Assembly: GCA_013214065.1 (NCBI GenBank)
Contig: JABSPK010000003.1
Location: 248,001 to 312,000 of the forward strand
DNA length: 64,000 nucleotides
Direction: 5' to 3'
DNA from: Flavobacteriaceae bacterium
GTDB lineage: Bacteria; Bacteroidota; Bacteroidia; Flavobacteriales; Flavobacteriaceae
The first letter of the stretch is position 1, and each line of letters opens with the position of its first letter. The translations under genes were made by a program, and so were the position numbers. The notes under the pieces were generated by a model that made no database searches, was not told where the DNA came from, and worked only from the letters and a program-made list of their open reading frames with translations. Shown piece by piece: positions 43,299-51,654 of the stretch.

Positions 43299-44165
43299 AT
43301 GAATGACCGAACCAAAATCCGCATCGCATACCTGCTCTTGGCCGTTGCCATGGTATTTGGCATCTTTTATTTGGCAAAGACCCGTTCCCTCAGAAAAGAG
43401 TTGGTCACCCAAGAAGCCCAAACCCTTGTATTACAGACCAATCTGGAGCGGCACCAAGCGCTTTTGGCTACCGATTCCCTACTGGCTACAGGCCATTATA
43501 ATCAGGCCTTAAAGGCTTACAATAGCGTAGTACCCGATGCGGGGTCTACCGATAGTCTCGGCATCCGCTGGCGGTTGGCCATTGCCCAGCGCATCCAAGG
43601 CCTTCAAACCCAACTATACGATTCTACCTTGGCACGAACAAACGAGCTCGACACCCTAGATCAAATGGCAGTGGCAACCCCAGAGGAAATCGATCGTTTC
43701 GATTCGTTACAGTTTGCCCATGAGAAAACCAAGGCACAGCTCGCCCGGATTCGGAAACAATTGCAACTGGTATCCGCCGGCGAATATCTCACCTTTCAAA
43801 GTAGTAAGGGTAGCCCCATGCATTATGTCGGGCAAGTAAAAAACCACAAGGCCAACGGCCACGGCGTCGCCTTGTTGAGTACCGGGAGTAGGTACGAGGG
43901 GGAGTGGAAAAACAACCAGCGTCACGGTCAAGGAAAATTCTTTTGGGCCGACGGACAGATTTACGATGGTAGCTATGTCAACGACAAGCGGGAAGGTCAA
44001 GGCACCTACCTGTGGCCGAACGGAGAAAAATATGTCGGCCTATGGAAGAATGACGAACGCTCTGGAGAAGGGGTCTTCTACGGAAAAGATGGTAAAATCA
44101 TGGCCAGCGGTACCTGGGAGGATGATCAACTGGTCGCAGCCGATAAAAAACAGCGTCGCCGTTAA
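43299..44165 (+). CDS. membrane-anchored MORN-repeat protein
   Basis: A 288-residue protein with one N-terminal membrane helix (about 8-26) and a helical coiled-coil region (residues about 28-160). At the C-terminus are at least three MORN repeats: YEGEWKNNQRHGQGKF, YDGSYVNDKREGQGTY and YVGLWKNDERSGEGVF. MORN repeats usually bind lipid or protein at membranes. The short spacing and orientation link it to the MORN-like protein at 40501 and the DUF2490 barrel. The chain ends in a basic KKQRRR tail. The function is unknown. Confidence 0.78.
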   Translation: MNDRTKIRIAYLLLAVAMVFGIFYLAKTRSLRKELVTQEAQTLVLQTNLERHQALLATDSLLATGHYNQALKAYNSVVPDAGSTDSLGIRWRLAIAQRIQGLQTQLYDSTLARTNELDTLDQMAVATPEEIDRFDSLQFAHEKTKAQLARIRKQLQLVSAGEYLTFQSSKGSPMHYVGQVKNHKANGHGVALLSTGSRYEGEWKNNQRHGQGKFFWADGQIYDGSYVNDKREGQGTYLWPNGEKYVGLWKNDERSGEGVFYGKDGKIMASGTWEDDQLVAADKKQRRR

Positions 44166-44216
44166 AGCTTTTTGATATCTTTATCCGGGCCTTTCAAGCC
44201 AGATAATCTTACACGA

Positions 44217-44816
44217 ATGAAAATCTTGATCATTGGGGGCAATGGCACCATCGGGAAAACGGTATCCGCCCATTTCAATACGACCGACGAGGTCATCGTC
44301 GCCGGACGAACGGCCGAGCACCAAGTCGATATTGCCGATAGCAGTTCGATACAAAGGCTTTTGGAGACCCTTGGAATGCTCGATGCGATCATATGTATTG
44401 CCGGAGAAGCCAAATGGGCACCTTTTAGCGAACTTACCGAAGCCGACTACCACATCGGCTTGAACAGCAAACTCATGGGGCAAGTGAACCTGGTTCGGAT
44501 CGGACAGCACCATCTCAACCCTGGGGGGTCCCTGACCTTGACCACGGGTATACTTGCCGATGATCCGGTAATCCTAACCAGTAGTGCCGCCATGGTCAAT
44601 GGGGCCGTCCACAGCTTTGTTCAAGCTGCCGCCTTGGAGCTTCCGGACGGTCTGCGATTGAATGTGGTTTCGTCAGGTGTGGTAGTCGATGCCTATGACA
44701 AATACAAAGACTATTTTCCGGGTCATACGCCCATCCCAATGGACAAAGTAATCCGTGGCTACGAGCGCAGTGTCAAAGGAAAGGGGCATGGGCAAGTCAT
44801 CCGAATCTACGAGTGA
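44217..44816 (+). CDS. atypical short-chain dehydrogenase-like protein
   Basis: A 199-residue Rossmann protein. The ATG at 44217 opens MKILIIGGNGTIG, the dinucleotide-binding loop, so the TTG at 44172 is rejected. A TATCTTTA -7-like box lies at 44175-44182. CIAGEA corresponds to the NAG motif. The usual SDR Tyr-x3-Lys pair is not present: SSAAMVNGAVHSFVQAAALEL holds Asn-Gly where Tyr is expected. This matches the Lin1944-like SDR subgroup, which lacks the normal active-site residues. It may bind NAD(P) without the standard chemistry. Confidence 0.75.
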   Translation: MKILIIGGNGTIGKTVSAHFNTTDEVIVAGRTAEHQVDIADSSSIQRLLETLGMLDAIICIAGEAKWAPFSELTEADYHIGLNSKLMGQVNLVRIGQHHLNPGGSLTLTTGILADDPVILTSSAAMVNGAVHSFVQAAALELPDGLRLNVVSSGVVVDAYDKYKDYFPGHTPIPMDKVIRGYERSVKGKGHGQVIRIYE

Positions 44817-44839
44817 CCCCATCCTAAGTCAAGCAGGTT

Positions 44840-44911
44840 GATGGTTCAACCCGCCGTTGCGATGGTTCAACGGATTTTACTTTCGGTTTTGTTTTGATTT
44901 CGGCAATTTTG
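44840..44911 (+). promoter_or_regulatory. LytTR-type direct-repeat promoter of the DUF4281-LytS-LytTR operon
   Basis: GATGGTTCAAC occurs at 44840-44850 and 44861-44871, an exact 21-bp period. TTTCG follows at 44881-44885 and the -7 box CAATTTTG at 44904-44911. From the second TTCA to TTTCG is 15 bp and to the -7 box 38 bp, the same distances as at 31254-31299. The ATG of the first gene is at 44942. The regulator encoded in this operon (47229) or a paralogue is the likely binder. Confidence 0.65.
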
Positions 44912-44941
44912 AGCTGTTAATCAATCTAAAACCAATCCGTT

Positions 44942-45361
44942 ATGACAACAGCTGAAGTTTTCTCGATCGCCAATATGATGGCGATGCCCATGTGGATCTT
45001 ACTGATCCTCCTTCCCAAATGGAAAGTCACCCGCTTTCTGATCGACTATAAGATCATCCCCCTAGCGCTATCCTTATTTTATGTCTACTATGTAGCCATC
45101 TCGATCCAAGCAGGAGGGATGGATTTCGGAAGCCTGGCCTCGGTCATGGAACTGTTTACCAAAGAGCACGCGGTAATGGCCGGATGGGTGCACTACTTGG
45201 CGTTTGATCTATTGGTCGGCATGTGGATGGTCAATCAAAACCGAACCCTGAGGATCCACCAGATCCTTTTGGCGCCTTGTCTGTTCTTCACCTTTATGTT
45301 GGGGCCGGTTGGCTTCCTATTGTTCATGGGCATGCGTGCCGCTAAATTGAAACTATCATGA
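44942..45361 (+). CDS. DUF4281 (ABA4-like) membrane protein
   Basis: A 139-residue protein with four hydrophobic segments, of the DUF4281 family named after plant ABA DEFICIENT 4. VFSIANMMAMPMWILLILLPKW and HYLAFDLLVGMWMVNQNR are recognisable. The plant protein is needed for neoxanthin synthesis; the bacterial function is not known. It is the first gene of an operon whose promoter carries LytTR-like repeats. The stop overlaps the next start (ATGA). It is probably cotranscribed with a 7TM protein and a LytS/LytTR pair. Confidence 0.78.
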   Translation: MTTAEVFSIANMMAMPMWILLILLPKWKVTRFLIDYKIIPLALSLFYVYYVAISIQAGGMDFGSLASVMELFTKEHAVMAGWVHYLAFDLLVGMWMVNQNRTLRIHQILLAPCLFFTFMLGPVGFLLFMGMRAAKLKLS

Positions 45362-46158
45362 AGACCCTCAACCATATCCTTCAAAAGGTTAAGGCCGAAA
45401 GTCCGATCCTTTATGGCATCGTAGTGATGCACGTCATTTTCGCCCTCGCGAGCCTAGTCGGAATTTTTGTCGACGATCGTGAACTGATGGGCATCAATAT
45501 CTGGATCAAACCCTTGAAATTTTGTATCTCAGGTATGTTTTACATCCTAACGGTCGGATACATCATCCATTTCTATCCTTTTTCAAGGAGAAAACGGAAT
45601 ATCATCAATAATTTGGTGTCTTGGTCATTGGGTATCGAGATCATCATCGTGATGCTTCAGGCCTTTCGCGGCGAGCAAAGCCACTACAACCAAACGAGTT
45701 TGCTCAACGGAATACTGTTCGCCCTTATGGGCCTTTTCATCAGCATCGTGGTGCTGACCATGTTCATTTTCATCGTAGAGACCATCCGATTGAAAATGCA
45801 TACGACCCGGGCCATACAATGGGGCGTCTTACTGGGCTGGTTGGTTGTCTTTTTCAGCAGCTATGTCGGAGGGCAGATGATCGGGCAAATGGCCCACAAC
45901 GTAGGCGTAGCCGATGGTGGTGAAGGCCTGCCTTTGTTAAATTGGAGTACCGTAGCCGGCGATTTACGGGTGGCCCATTTCTTCGGATTGCATGGCATCC
46001 AAATAATCCCTTTATTCGCATGGGCACTGACCCGGAAATGGCAGACCAAGGAAGGCAACCGAATTGCCCTCACCATACTGTTCGGGCTGCTGTATTTCGC
46101 CTGGATCGGTTACACCTTTTACCAAGCCAAACAAGGCATGCCCCTAGTAAAGCTATAA
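45358..46158 (+). CDS. seven-helix membrane protein of unknown function
   Basis: A 266-residue integral membrane protein with about seven hydrophobic segments. Polar residues inside or between them stand out: GEQSHYNQTS after helix 3, SYVGGQMIGQMAHN, and DLRVAHFFGLHGIQIIPLF near the end, with three His and one Arg that might form a ligand or haem site (inference). I do not recognise a named family. It is coupled to DUF4281 through ATGA and followed after one base by a LytS kinase, so it may be a sensor partner or the output of that system. Confidence 0.65.
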   Translation: MKTLNHILQKVKAESPILYGIVVMHVIFALASLVGIFVDDRELMGINIWIKPLKFCISGMFYILTVGYIIHFYPFSRRKRNIINNLVSWSLGIEIIIVMLQAFRGEQSHYNQTSLLNGILFALMGLFISIVVLTMFIFIVETIRLKMHTTRAIQWGVLLGWLVVFFSSYVGGQMIGQMAHNVGVADGGEGLPLLNWSTVAGDLRVAHFFGLHGIQIIPLFAWALTRKWQTKEGNRIALTILFGLLYFAWIGYTFYQAKQGMPLVKL

Positions 46159-46159
46159 C

Positions 46160-47248
46160 ATGCGCTTATTCAACAAGGAAAAACGAATCAAATACTTAGC
46201 ATTTAACGATGCCTGGTTTGTCATACTGGGCATTGTGCTGCTAAGTTTTATTACCGATTTCCTGTTCTCGGGCAATTCTTTCGCACGATTGCCCTTCGTC
46301 GAAGCCGTCATTAATTGGAGCGTTTCCTTGATTTTTTCAACAGCCAACTGGCTCATTATGCGTTCTATTTTGATATCCCTTAGAAAGCGTTATCCTGATT
46401 TAAAAGACAACAAAAATAGGATCCCCCTTTTCTTTGTGACCATCGTGAGCACTATTTTGTTGGTCGACTTTATGGGCAATATGGGATTGGGCCTCCTTTT
46501 TGGCCAAAACTATAACCACCCGGCTCGATCGCGCATCATCTTACCCATCATCTTGATCAGCACCATGACCATGTCGATCTATGAGGCCATATACTACTAC
46601 ATCCGCCTCAAGAATTCCATTCGTGAAGAGGAGCAAGCCAAACGGGCGATCGTGCAGGCCCAGTTGGATACCCTACGGAACCAGGCCCAACCACACTTCT
46701 TCTTCAACACCCTGAATACCTTGCGTGATATCATCGATCAAAACACCAAAGCGGAAGCCAAGGAATTCGTTGACCGCTTGGCCGACATATACCGATTCAT
46801 TTTGGAATCGGGCAATGCCGATTTGACCCCTTTGCGCGATGAACTGAAATTCGCCCAGGCCTACGTACACATCCAAAAAGAACGCTTTGGAGATAACCTG
46901 CAGTTGGATTGGAAGGTGCCCGAATCGGCAAAAAAGCTATGGATCATTCCGATGAGCTTGCAGCTATTGTTGGAAAACGCGGTCAAACACAACGTAGTTT
47001 CCAAATCGAAGCCCTTGGTGGTCAAGGTGGGTGTGACAGGGGGCGAACTGATCGTATCCAACAAGATACAGCCCAAATCGACCCAATTGCCAACGACCAA
47101 ACTGGGACTGAAGAATATCGAACGCCGCTACGCCCTGATCGCCCAACGGAAGATCACCATCGTTAAGGATGATACCCATTTCGAAGTACGGCTCCCACTC
47201 TTGGAACAACACCACCAAAAACCGAAACATGAACATTCTGATCATTGA
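46160..47248 (+). CDS. LytS-type sensor histidine kinase
   Basis: A 362-residue kinase with four N-terminal membrane helices (about 18-150), a short coiled coil and a His_kinase domain. The phosphoacceptor His179 sits in AQPHFFFNTLN and the N-box is LLLENAVKHN. GLKNIERRYALI forms the G-box region. The partner LytTR gene overlaps its end by 20 bp, so kinase and regulator are strictly coupled. The start is one base after the 7TM gene stop. The input may be a signal seen by the two membrane proteins encoded upstream. Confidence 0.87.
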   Translation: MRLFNKEKRIKYLAFNDAWFVILGIVLLSFITDFLFSGNSFARLPFVEAVINWSVSLIFSTANWLIMRSILISLRKRYPDLKDNKNRIPLFFVTIVSTILLVDFMGNMGLGLLFGQNYNHPARSRIILPIILISTMTMSIYEAIYYYIRLKNSIREEEQAKRAIVQAQLDTLRNQAQPHFFFNTLNTLRDIIDQNTKAEAKEFVDRLADIYRFILESGNADLTPLRDELKFAQAYVHIQKERFGDNLQLDWKVPESAKKLWIIPMSLQLLLENAVKHNVVSKSKPLVVKVGVTGGELIVSNKIQPKSTQLPTTKLGLKNIERRYALIAQRKITIVKDDTHFEVRLPLLEQHHQKPKHEHSDH

Positions 47249-47981
47249 AGACGAGGCCCGGGCGGCCAACCAGTTGCAACGATTGATGCGCGATATCGGT
47301 TTGGACTACACATTACTCGATATCCTGGATTCGGTCGAGGATAGCATCCAATGGTTTACGGAAAACACCGCACCCGAACTGGTCTTTATGGACATTCAAT
47401 TGGCCGATGGCCTCAGTTTTGAGATCTTCCAGAAAGTAACGATCGAATGCCCCATCATTTTTACAACGGCCTTTGACCAGTATGCCCTGAAAGCCTTTAA
47501 GGTCAATAGCGTCGATTATCTATTGAAACCGATCCAGGTAGGCGATTTGAGCCAGGCTGTTGAAAAATTTAAAAAGACCGGCCGAAGTACCCAAGTGGAT
47601 CGAACGGTATTGGAGCGCTTGTTTCAAGACTTACAGGCCCCTAAGCAACGCGAGGGTATTTTGGTCAAGGATGGGGATGGATTCGCCCAGATAAAAATCG
47701 CCGATTTGAACTACGTCTACTCCGAAGACAGCATAACCTTCGGGATCCTTGATGGCAAAAGGGTGATCATCGACGAAACGATCGATGAACTCGAAGCCAC
47801 CTTGGACCCCACCAAATTCTTTCGCATCAACCGCGGGCAGGTCGTTGCCAAATCGGCCATTGAAAAAATCGACAAATACTTCAATCATCGGTTGAAGCTG
47901 ACCCTACGACAGGGTAGGGAACGGGAATTTATCGTAAGCCGACCGAAATCGAATGACTTTAAGGACTGGCTGAACCGCTGA
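47229..47981 (+). CDS. LytTR-family response regulator
   Basis: A 250-residue regulator starting at the ATG at 47229 (MNILIIEDEA); upstream in-frame codons lie inside the kinase gene. The phosphorylated Asp55 is in VFMDIQLADG and the conserved Lys in NSVDYLLKPI. A LytTR domain follows, with FFRINRGQVVAKSAI and REFIVSRPKSNDFKDWL. It is strongly similar in layout to the regulator at 34949 (both have the unusual QL-DGLSFEIF stretch after the Asp). The shared promoter design at 31225 and 44840 makes cross-regulation plausible. Confidence 0.88.
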   Translation: MNILIIEDEARAANQLQRLMRDIGLDYTLLDILDSVEDSIQWFTENTAPELVFMDIQLADGLSFEIFQKVTIECPIIFTTAFDQYALKAFKVNSVDYLLKPIQVGDLSQAVEKFKKTGRSTQVDRTVLERLFQDLQAPKQREGILVKDGDGFAQIKIADLNYVYSEDSITFGILDGKRVIIDETIDELEATLDPTKFFRINRGQVVAKSAIEKIDKYFNHRLKLTLRQGREREFIVSRPKSNDFKDWLNR

Positions 47982-48005
47982 TCCAACTTATTCGTATTTT
48001 TAGTT

Positions 48006-49067
48006 GTGGACTTTGAACGGCAGCTCTTATTTTTCTTTAGCGCCCTAGGGGCGTTCAACGGACTGTTTTTGAGTCTCTATTTTGGGTTGTTCATCAAAAA
48101 CAGGAATAGGGCCACTAGCTTTTTAGCAGCCTTGTTGTTCGTCATTAGTGTGCGGGTGGCCAAATCGGTTTTATTAACCTTTTATCCTGGGGTTTCCTCC
48201 ACTTTTGTCAGCATCGGACTCACTGCCTGTTTTTTGATCGGACCCTTGACCTACCTCTATACCCGTGTTGCATTGTATCCCGATACCCTTCGTAAATGGG
48301 GCTGGGTCGTTCACGTGCTTCCCATTTGTATCCTGATGGTCTATGTGAGCATTCAATATCCCTATGCCGAAAACCGGGAATTGTGGTGGCGTACCCCACC
48401 ACGTATCATGGGGAGCCTGTTGTTCGCCCTTTGGACCCTTTATCTGGCTGCCGCCCTCTTTCTGGCCCGGCCACTGTTCAAAAAGTGGCTGCGCGATCGA
48501 AAATCGATGGAAGTATTCGACTATTGGGTCATTTCGATCCTCATCGGTTGTTTTGTAGTATGGCTGGCCTATAACACCACGACCTATACCTCGTATATCG
48601 TCGGGGCCATTTCCTTTTCTTTTACTTTGTATGTCACCTTTTTTTATTGGTTTTTACGGCGACGGAAAAACGCGCTGACCTTTCTGCATCCGACCGAAAA
48701 ATACGCCAGGAAGAAAATTCCCGATACGCGGGCCGAATGGATAGAAAAGCAACTGCAGCAGTTGTTTTCCAGCGAAAAACCGCATCTCGATCCCAACCTG
48801 AAGCTATCTGAAGTAGCCGATCGCATAAAGATCGGAAAGCACGAGCTATCGCAGTTCCTTAACGACAATCTGGGTACCGGATTTGCCAACTACATCAATG
48901 CCCTACGTATCGAAACCGCGGTTGACTTATTGCAACAAGACGATCGGTTGACCCTCGAGGCCATTGGAAACGACTGTGGATTCAAATCGAACTCTTCCTT
49001 CTATTCGGCCTTCAAGAAATTCAAAGGGGTCACACCGGCCCAGTTCAAGCGCTCATTGGCTTCCTAA
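48006..49067 (+). CDS. 7TM-type AraC-family transcriptional regulator
   Basis: A 353-residue protein with a GTG start 24 bp after the LytTR gene. Seven hydrophobic segments cover about residues 8-215, followed by a linker and an AraC/XylS double helix-turn-helix domain (about 255-353) with LKLSEVADRIKIGKHELSQFLN and the second helix pair in LEAIGNDCGFKSNSSFYSAFKKFKG. This is a membrane-bound one-component regulator type common in Flavobacteria. Target genes are unknown. The 3' intergenic region has the palindrome GGATT-ATA-AATCC (49076-49088), which might be a site. Confidence 0.85.
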   Translation: MDFERQLLFFFSALGAFNGLFLSLYFGLFIKNRNRATSFLAALLFVISVRVAKSVLLTFYPGVSSTFVSIGLTACFLIGPLTYLYTRVALYPDTLRKWGWVVHVLPICILMVYVSIQYPYAENRELWWRTPPRIMGSLLFALWTLYLAAALFLARPLFKKWLRDRKSMEVFDYWVISILIGCFVVWLAYNTTTYTSYIVGAISFSFTLYVTFFYWFLRRRKNALTFLHPTEKYARKKIPDTRAEWIEKQLQQLFSSEKPHLDPNLKLSEVADRIKIGKHELSQFLNDNLGTGFANYINALRIETAVDLLQQDDRLTLEAIGNDCGFKSNSSFYSAFKKFKGVTPAQFKRSLAS

Positions 49068-49172
49068 TTTCTTTTGGATTATAAATCCGAAGGAAATCCG
49101 TACGAAAAGCGACGTATCACAACAGCGTTAGCGTTAGCTTCGAAGCATGTTTCATCTTAAAAAAACGAACAT

Positions 49173-49589
49173 ATGAGAACCATCACGCTACTGGCGGTAT
49201 TGATCCTGGGAATCCAATGGTCCACCGCGCAAACGGACAAAGCGGCCATCACCGCAACGCTTATGGACTACATCGAAGGAACTTCAAAAGGTCAGCCTGA
49301 ACGTATCAAACGAGCCTTCCATTCTGACTTGAACCTGTATTCCATCGATGCGGAACAACAGCTAAGGGCCCTGCCCGGCACCCAATACATCGGATACTTT
49401 AAGGAGGGGGAGACCAATGATCGTGATGGCAAGATCGTGAGTATCGATGTGGTCAACGATGCGGCCATGGCCAAGGTCGAAATCGATGTGCCCAGTAGAA
49501 AACGCTTGTATACCGACTACATGATGCTGCTAAAGATCCAAGGGGAATGGAAAATCGTCCACAAATCCTTTACATCGGAGGCCTACTGA
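49173..49589 (+). CDS. secreted NTF2-like (lumazine-binding type) protein
   Basis: A 138-residue protein with a signal peptide ending near STAQ (residue 19). The mature part is an alpha+beta cone of the NTF2/SnoaL type: AAITATLMDYIEGTSKGQPERIKRAFHSD opens it, and DYMMLLKIQGEWKIVHKSF is the closing strand pair of the putative lumazine-binding subgroup. Such proteins bind small ligands or are enzymes; no catalytic residue can be named. It lies one base before the serine hydrolase gene on the same strand and is probably cotranscribed. Confidence 0.75.
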   Translation: MRTITLLAVLILGIQWSTAQTDKAAITATLMDYIEGTSKGQPERIKRAFHSDLNLYSIDAEQQLRALPGTQYIGYFKEGETNDRDGKIVSIDVVNDAAMAKVEIDVPSRKRLYTDYMMLLKIQGEWKIVHKSFTSEAY

Positions 49590-49590
49590 T

Positions 49591-51015
49591 ATGAGCGACA
49601 GAATTAACGTACTCCCTGCTTCTTGGTGGTTATGGTGTTGGATGCTCGTTAGTCTCCCTGTTAAGGCGCAAGATACCTCTACCGATAGCACTGAACTTCG
49701 GCAAAAACTGGATTCGGTGTTCTCAACCATCATGGAAGCCGAACATATACCGGGTGCGGCCTACATCATCGTCAAGGACGGTGCCGTTTTGTTAAAAGGG
49801 GGATATGGATTTACGTCACTGGGGGAAGCGATCGATCGGGTCGATCCCGATTCGACGATATTCAGGATCGGTTCGGTGAGCAAGACCTTTACAGCCATGG
49901 CCGTACTACAATTGGCCGATGCCGGCAAAATCGATTTGCATCGGCCCGTTAACGACTACCTGAAAAGTATCCAGGTTGCCTCACCCTTTCAAAAGGCGAT
50001 TACACCGGCACACCAAATCGATCATAGCGCCGGTTTTGATGAACTCGGAGGGCGTCGGGTCTTCGATCTAACTCAACGGGTACCATTGTCGGAGTTTTTG
50101 CAAGATCGGCTCATCCCTATCCGTGAACCGGGAGTGGTTTCTAGTTATTCATCGTATGGCATCGCCTTAGCCGGACTGTTGGTGGAGGAGGTGAGTGGAC
50201 TGCCTTTAGAGGAATACATGCGCCAGCATATCTGGGATCCATTAGGCATGCAAAGCACGGGAATGCAATTGAACGATTCGGTAGAAGAACGATTGTCATG
50301 GGGATATGAATACCGAAATGGGGTTAACGTACCCATGCCTTGGGAATATTACCATACCTATCCGGCTTCGGACATTAACAGTACGGTGGTCGATATGGGG
50401 AAGTACCTGCTCCTCCATTTGAACGATGGACAGTGGAACGGGCGCTCGATTTTGGATAAAAGCTATTGCGACCAAATGAAATATCCGGAACTCCGTGTAC
50501 ACGAAAAAATCGAATCTTTCGCCTACGGATTCTATGAAGAAGACATCCAAGGATTTCGCACCGTCGCCCACGGGGGCGATATGCTCGGATATGCTTCCTT
50601 TTTAGCCATGGTTCCCGAAGAAAACCTAGGGGCCTATATCGTGCACCATCACGAAGGTACCCGATTGCGTTATGAAGTCATGGAAGTGATCATGGCCCAT
50701 TTTTCAAAAGGCGAAACCGAACGATCCGAGCCGCAACCCATCGCCCAACCAACCGATTTGGCGCGCTTTACCGGCAATTACCAGTGGAGTACGTTCTGTC
50801 ACGGGTGTGCATCGGGCCATCGCCCTCCTGTGCATGAATTGGTTGAGAACGAAGATGGTACCTTTTCCATTTTTGGTCGCCGCTTCTTTCAAGTTGCCCC
50901 CTTTTTATTTCGAAGTACGGATGGTGAACGTACGATGGGATTCGTTACCAATGCACAAGGGCAGGTCCAATACATGAGCACAGGGGGAGTCAACGTTTTC
51001 GAAAAAATCGAGTAA
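49591..51015 (+). CDS. secreted beta-lactamase-family serine hydrolase
   Basis: A 474-residue protein with a signal peptide (ends near VKAQ, residue 27). The nucleophile motif SVSK is at about 95-98 and YSS in SSYSSYGIALAG serves as the YxN motif. HGGDMLGYASFLAMVPE is the third-box region. The usual LLTHTSG is altered to HQIDHSAGF. After about residue 375 there is a small C-terminal beta domain. The activity could be peptidase, esterase or D-aminopeptidase. It follows the NTF2-like gene by one base and converges on the oxidoreductase gene with 5 bp between stops. Confidence 0.8.
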   Translation: MSDRINVLPASWWLWCWMLVSLPVKAQDTSTDSTELRQKLDSVFSTIMEAEHIPGAAYIIVKDGAVLLKGGYGFTSLGEAIDRVDPDSTIFRIGSVSKTFTAMAVLQLADAGKIDLHRPVNDYLKSIQVASPFQKAITPAHQIDHSAGFDELGGRRVFDLTQRVPLSEFLQDRLIPIREPGVVSSYSSYGIALAGLLVEEVSGLPLEEYMRQHIWDPLGMQSTGMQLNDSVEERLSWGYEYRNGVNVPMPWEYYHTYPASDINSTVVDMGKYLLLHLNDGQWNGRSILDKSYCDQMKYPELRVHEKIESFAYGFYEEDIQGFRTVAHGGDMLGYASFLAMVPEENLGAYIVHHHEGTRLRYEVMEVIMAHFSKGETERSEPQPIAQPTDLARFTGNYQWSTFCHGCASGHRPPVHELVENEDGTFSIFGRRFFQVAPFLFRSTDGERTMGFVTNAQGQVQYMSTGGVNVFEKIE

Positions 51016-51020
51016 ACGCC

Positions 51021-51653
51021 TTATCCTTTTCGTTCAAGGTAAGCCCAAGTAAAATTGGGATGATGTCCATCGCGTCGAACCATTTTTACCCATAACAAGG
51101 TCATGTGTTCCAGGTGAAGGGCTTGATCCAAGGGTCCGACATCGATCGGTTCAAAACCTAAGTCCCTAGCAAGTAGGGCAACCGACCGTTTGGCATCGAT
51201 AACCTCTCCGGCCAGCAGCATGGCCGGTTTTTCGGTTGTGTGATAATCGATTGCATCCAGGTTTTCAAAACCGTATATCGTAAAGGCCTTGACTACTTTT
51301 GCTCCCTTCGCCCAGATCGCTACTTGCTCCGCTCCCGAACTTCGACTTTCCAAACCATGGGTCAATCCCGGGCCCACGGGATTGGTGCAATCGACAACGA
51401 CCGTATCCTTGAATCGCAAGGCTGTCAATATTCCTTCGTTCATACCAAAAGGGGTTGCCAAAAAGACCATATCGCTCTGGTCGATCGCAGCTTGTAACGC
51501 AGCTACCTTAAATGCAGGGTTCCTGTCAAGGGCCGACCGGACCGATGCACTTTCAGGGTCGTCATGGGCAATGATGATCCGATGCCCATGTCCTAAAAGC
51601 CCATTCGCTAAAGCAAACCCCACTTTTCCGATGCCGATAAACGCCAGTACCAT
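51021..51653 (-). CDS. NADPH-dependent F420 reductase-like oxidoreductase
   Basis: A 210-residue Rossmann protein. The ATG at 51653 (MVLAFIGIGKVGFALAN) directly opens the NAD(P) loop and leaves a one-base gap after the DJ-1 gene; an ATG pair at 51674 would overlap that gene by 20 bp and is the alternative. VVDCTNPVG and AFTIYGFENLD are typical of the F420:NADP oxidoreductase-like family, of which many members use other substrates. Bacteroidetes are not known to make F420, so the substrate is open. It is the second gene of the pair under the DJ-1 promoter. Confidence 0.75.
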   Translation of the reverse strand: MVLAFIGIGKVGFALANGLLGHGHRIIIAHDDPESASVRSALDRNPAFKVAALQAAIDQSDMVFLATPFGMNEGILTALRFKDTVVVDCTNPVGPGLTHGLESRSSGAEQVAIWAKGAKVVKAFTIYGFENLDAIDYHTTEKPAMLLAGEVIDAKRSVALLARDLGFEPIDVGPLDQALHLEHMTLLWVKMVRRDGHHPNFTWAYLERKG

Positions 51654-51654
51654 C

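Noticed and set aside
49068-49172. GGATT-ATA-AATCC palindrome, AAATCCG direct repeat and GCGTTA tandem copies
   Set aside because: They may be an AraC-type site but are short, with no matching second example, so they are not reported as a regulatory finding.
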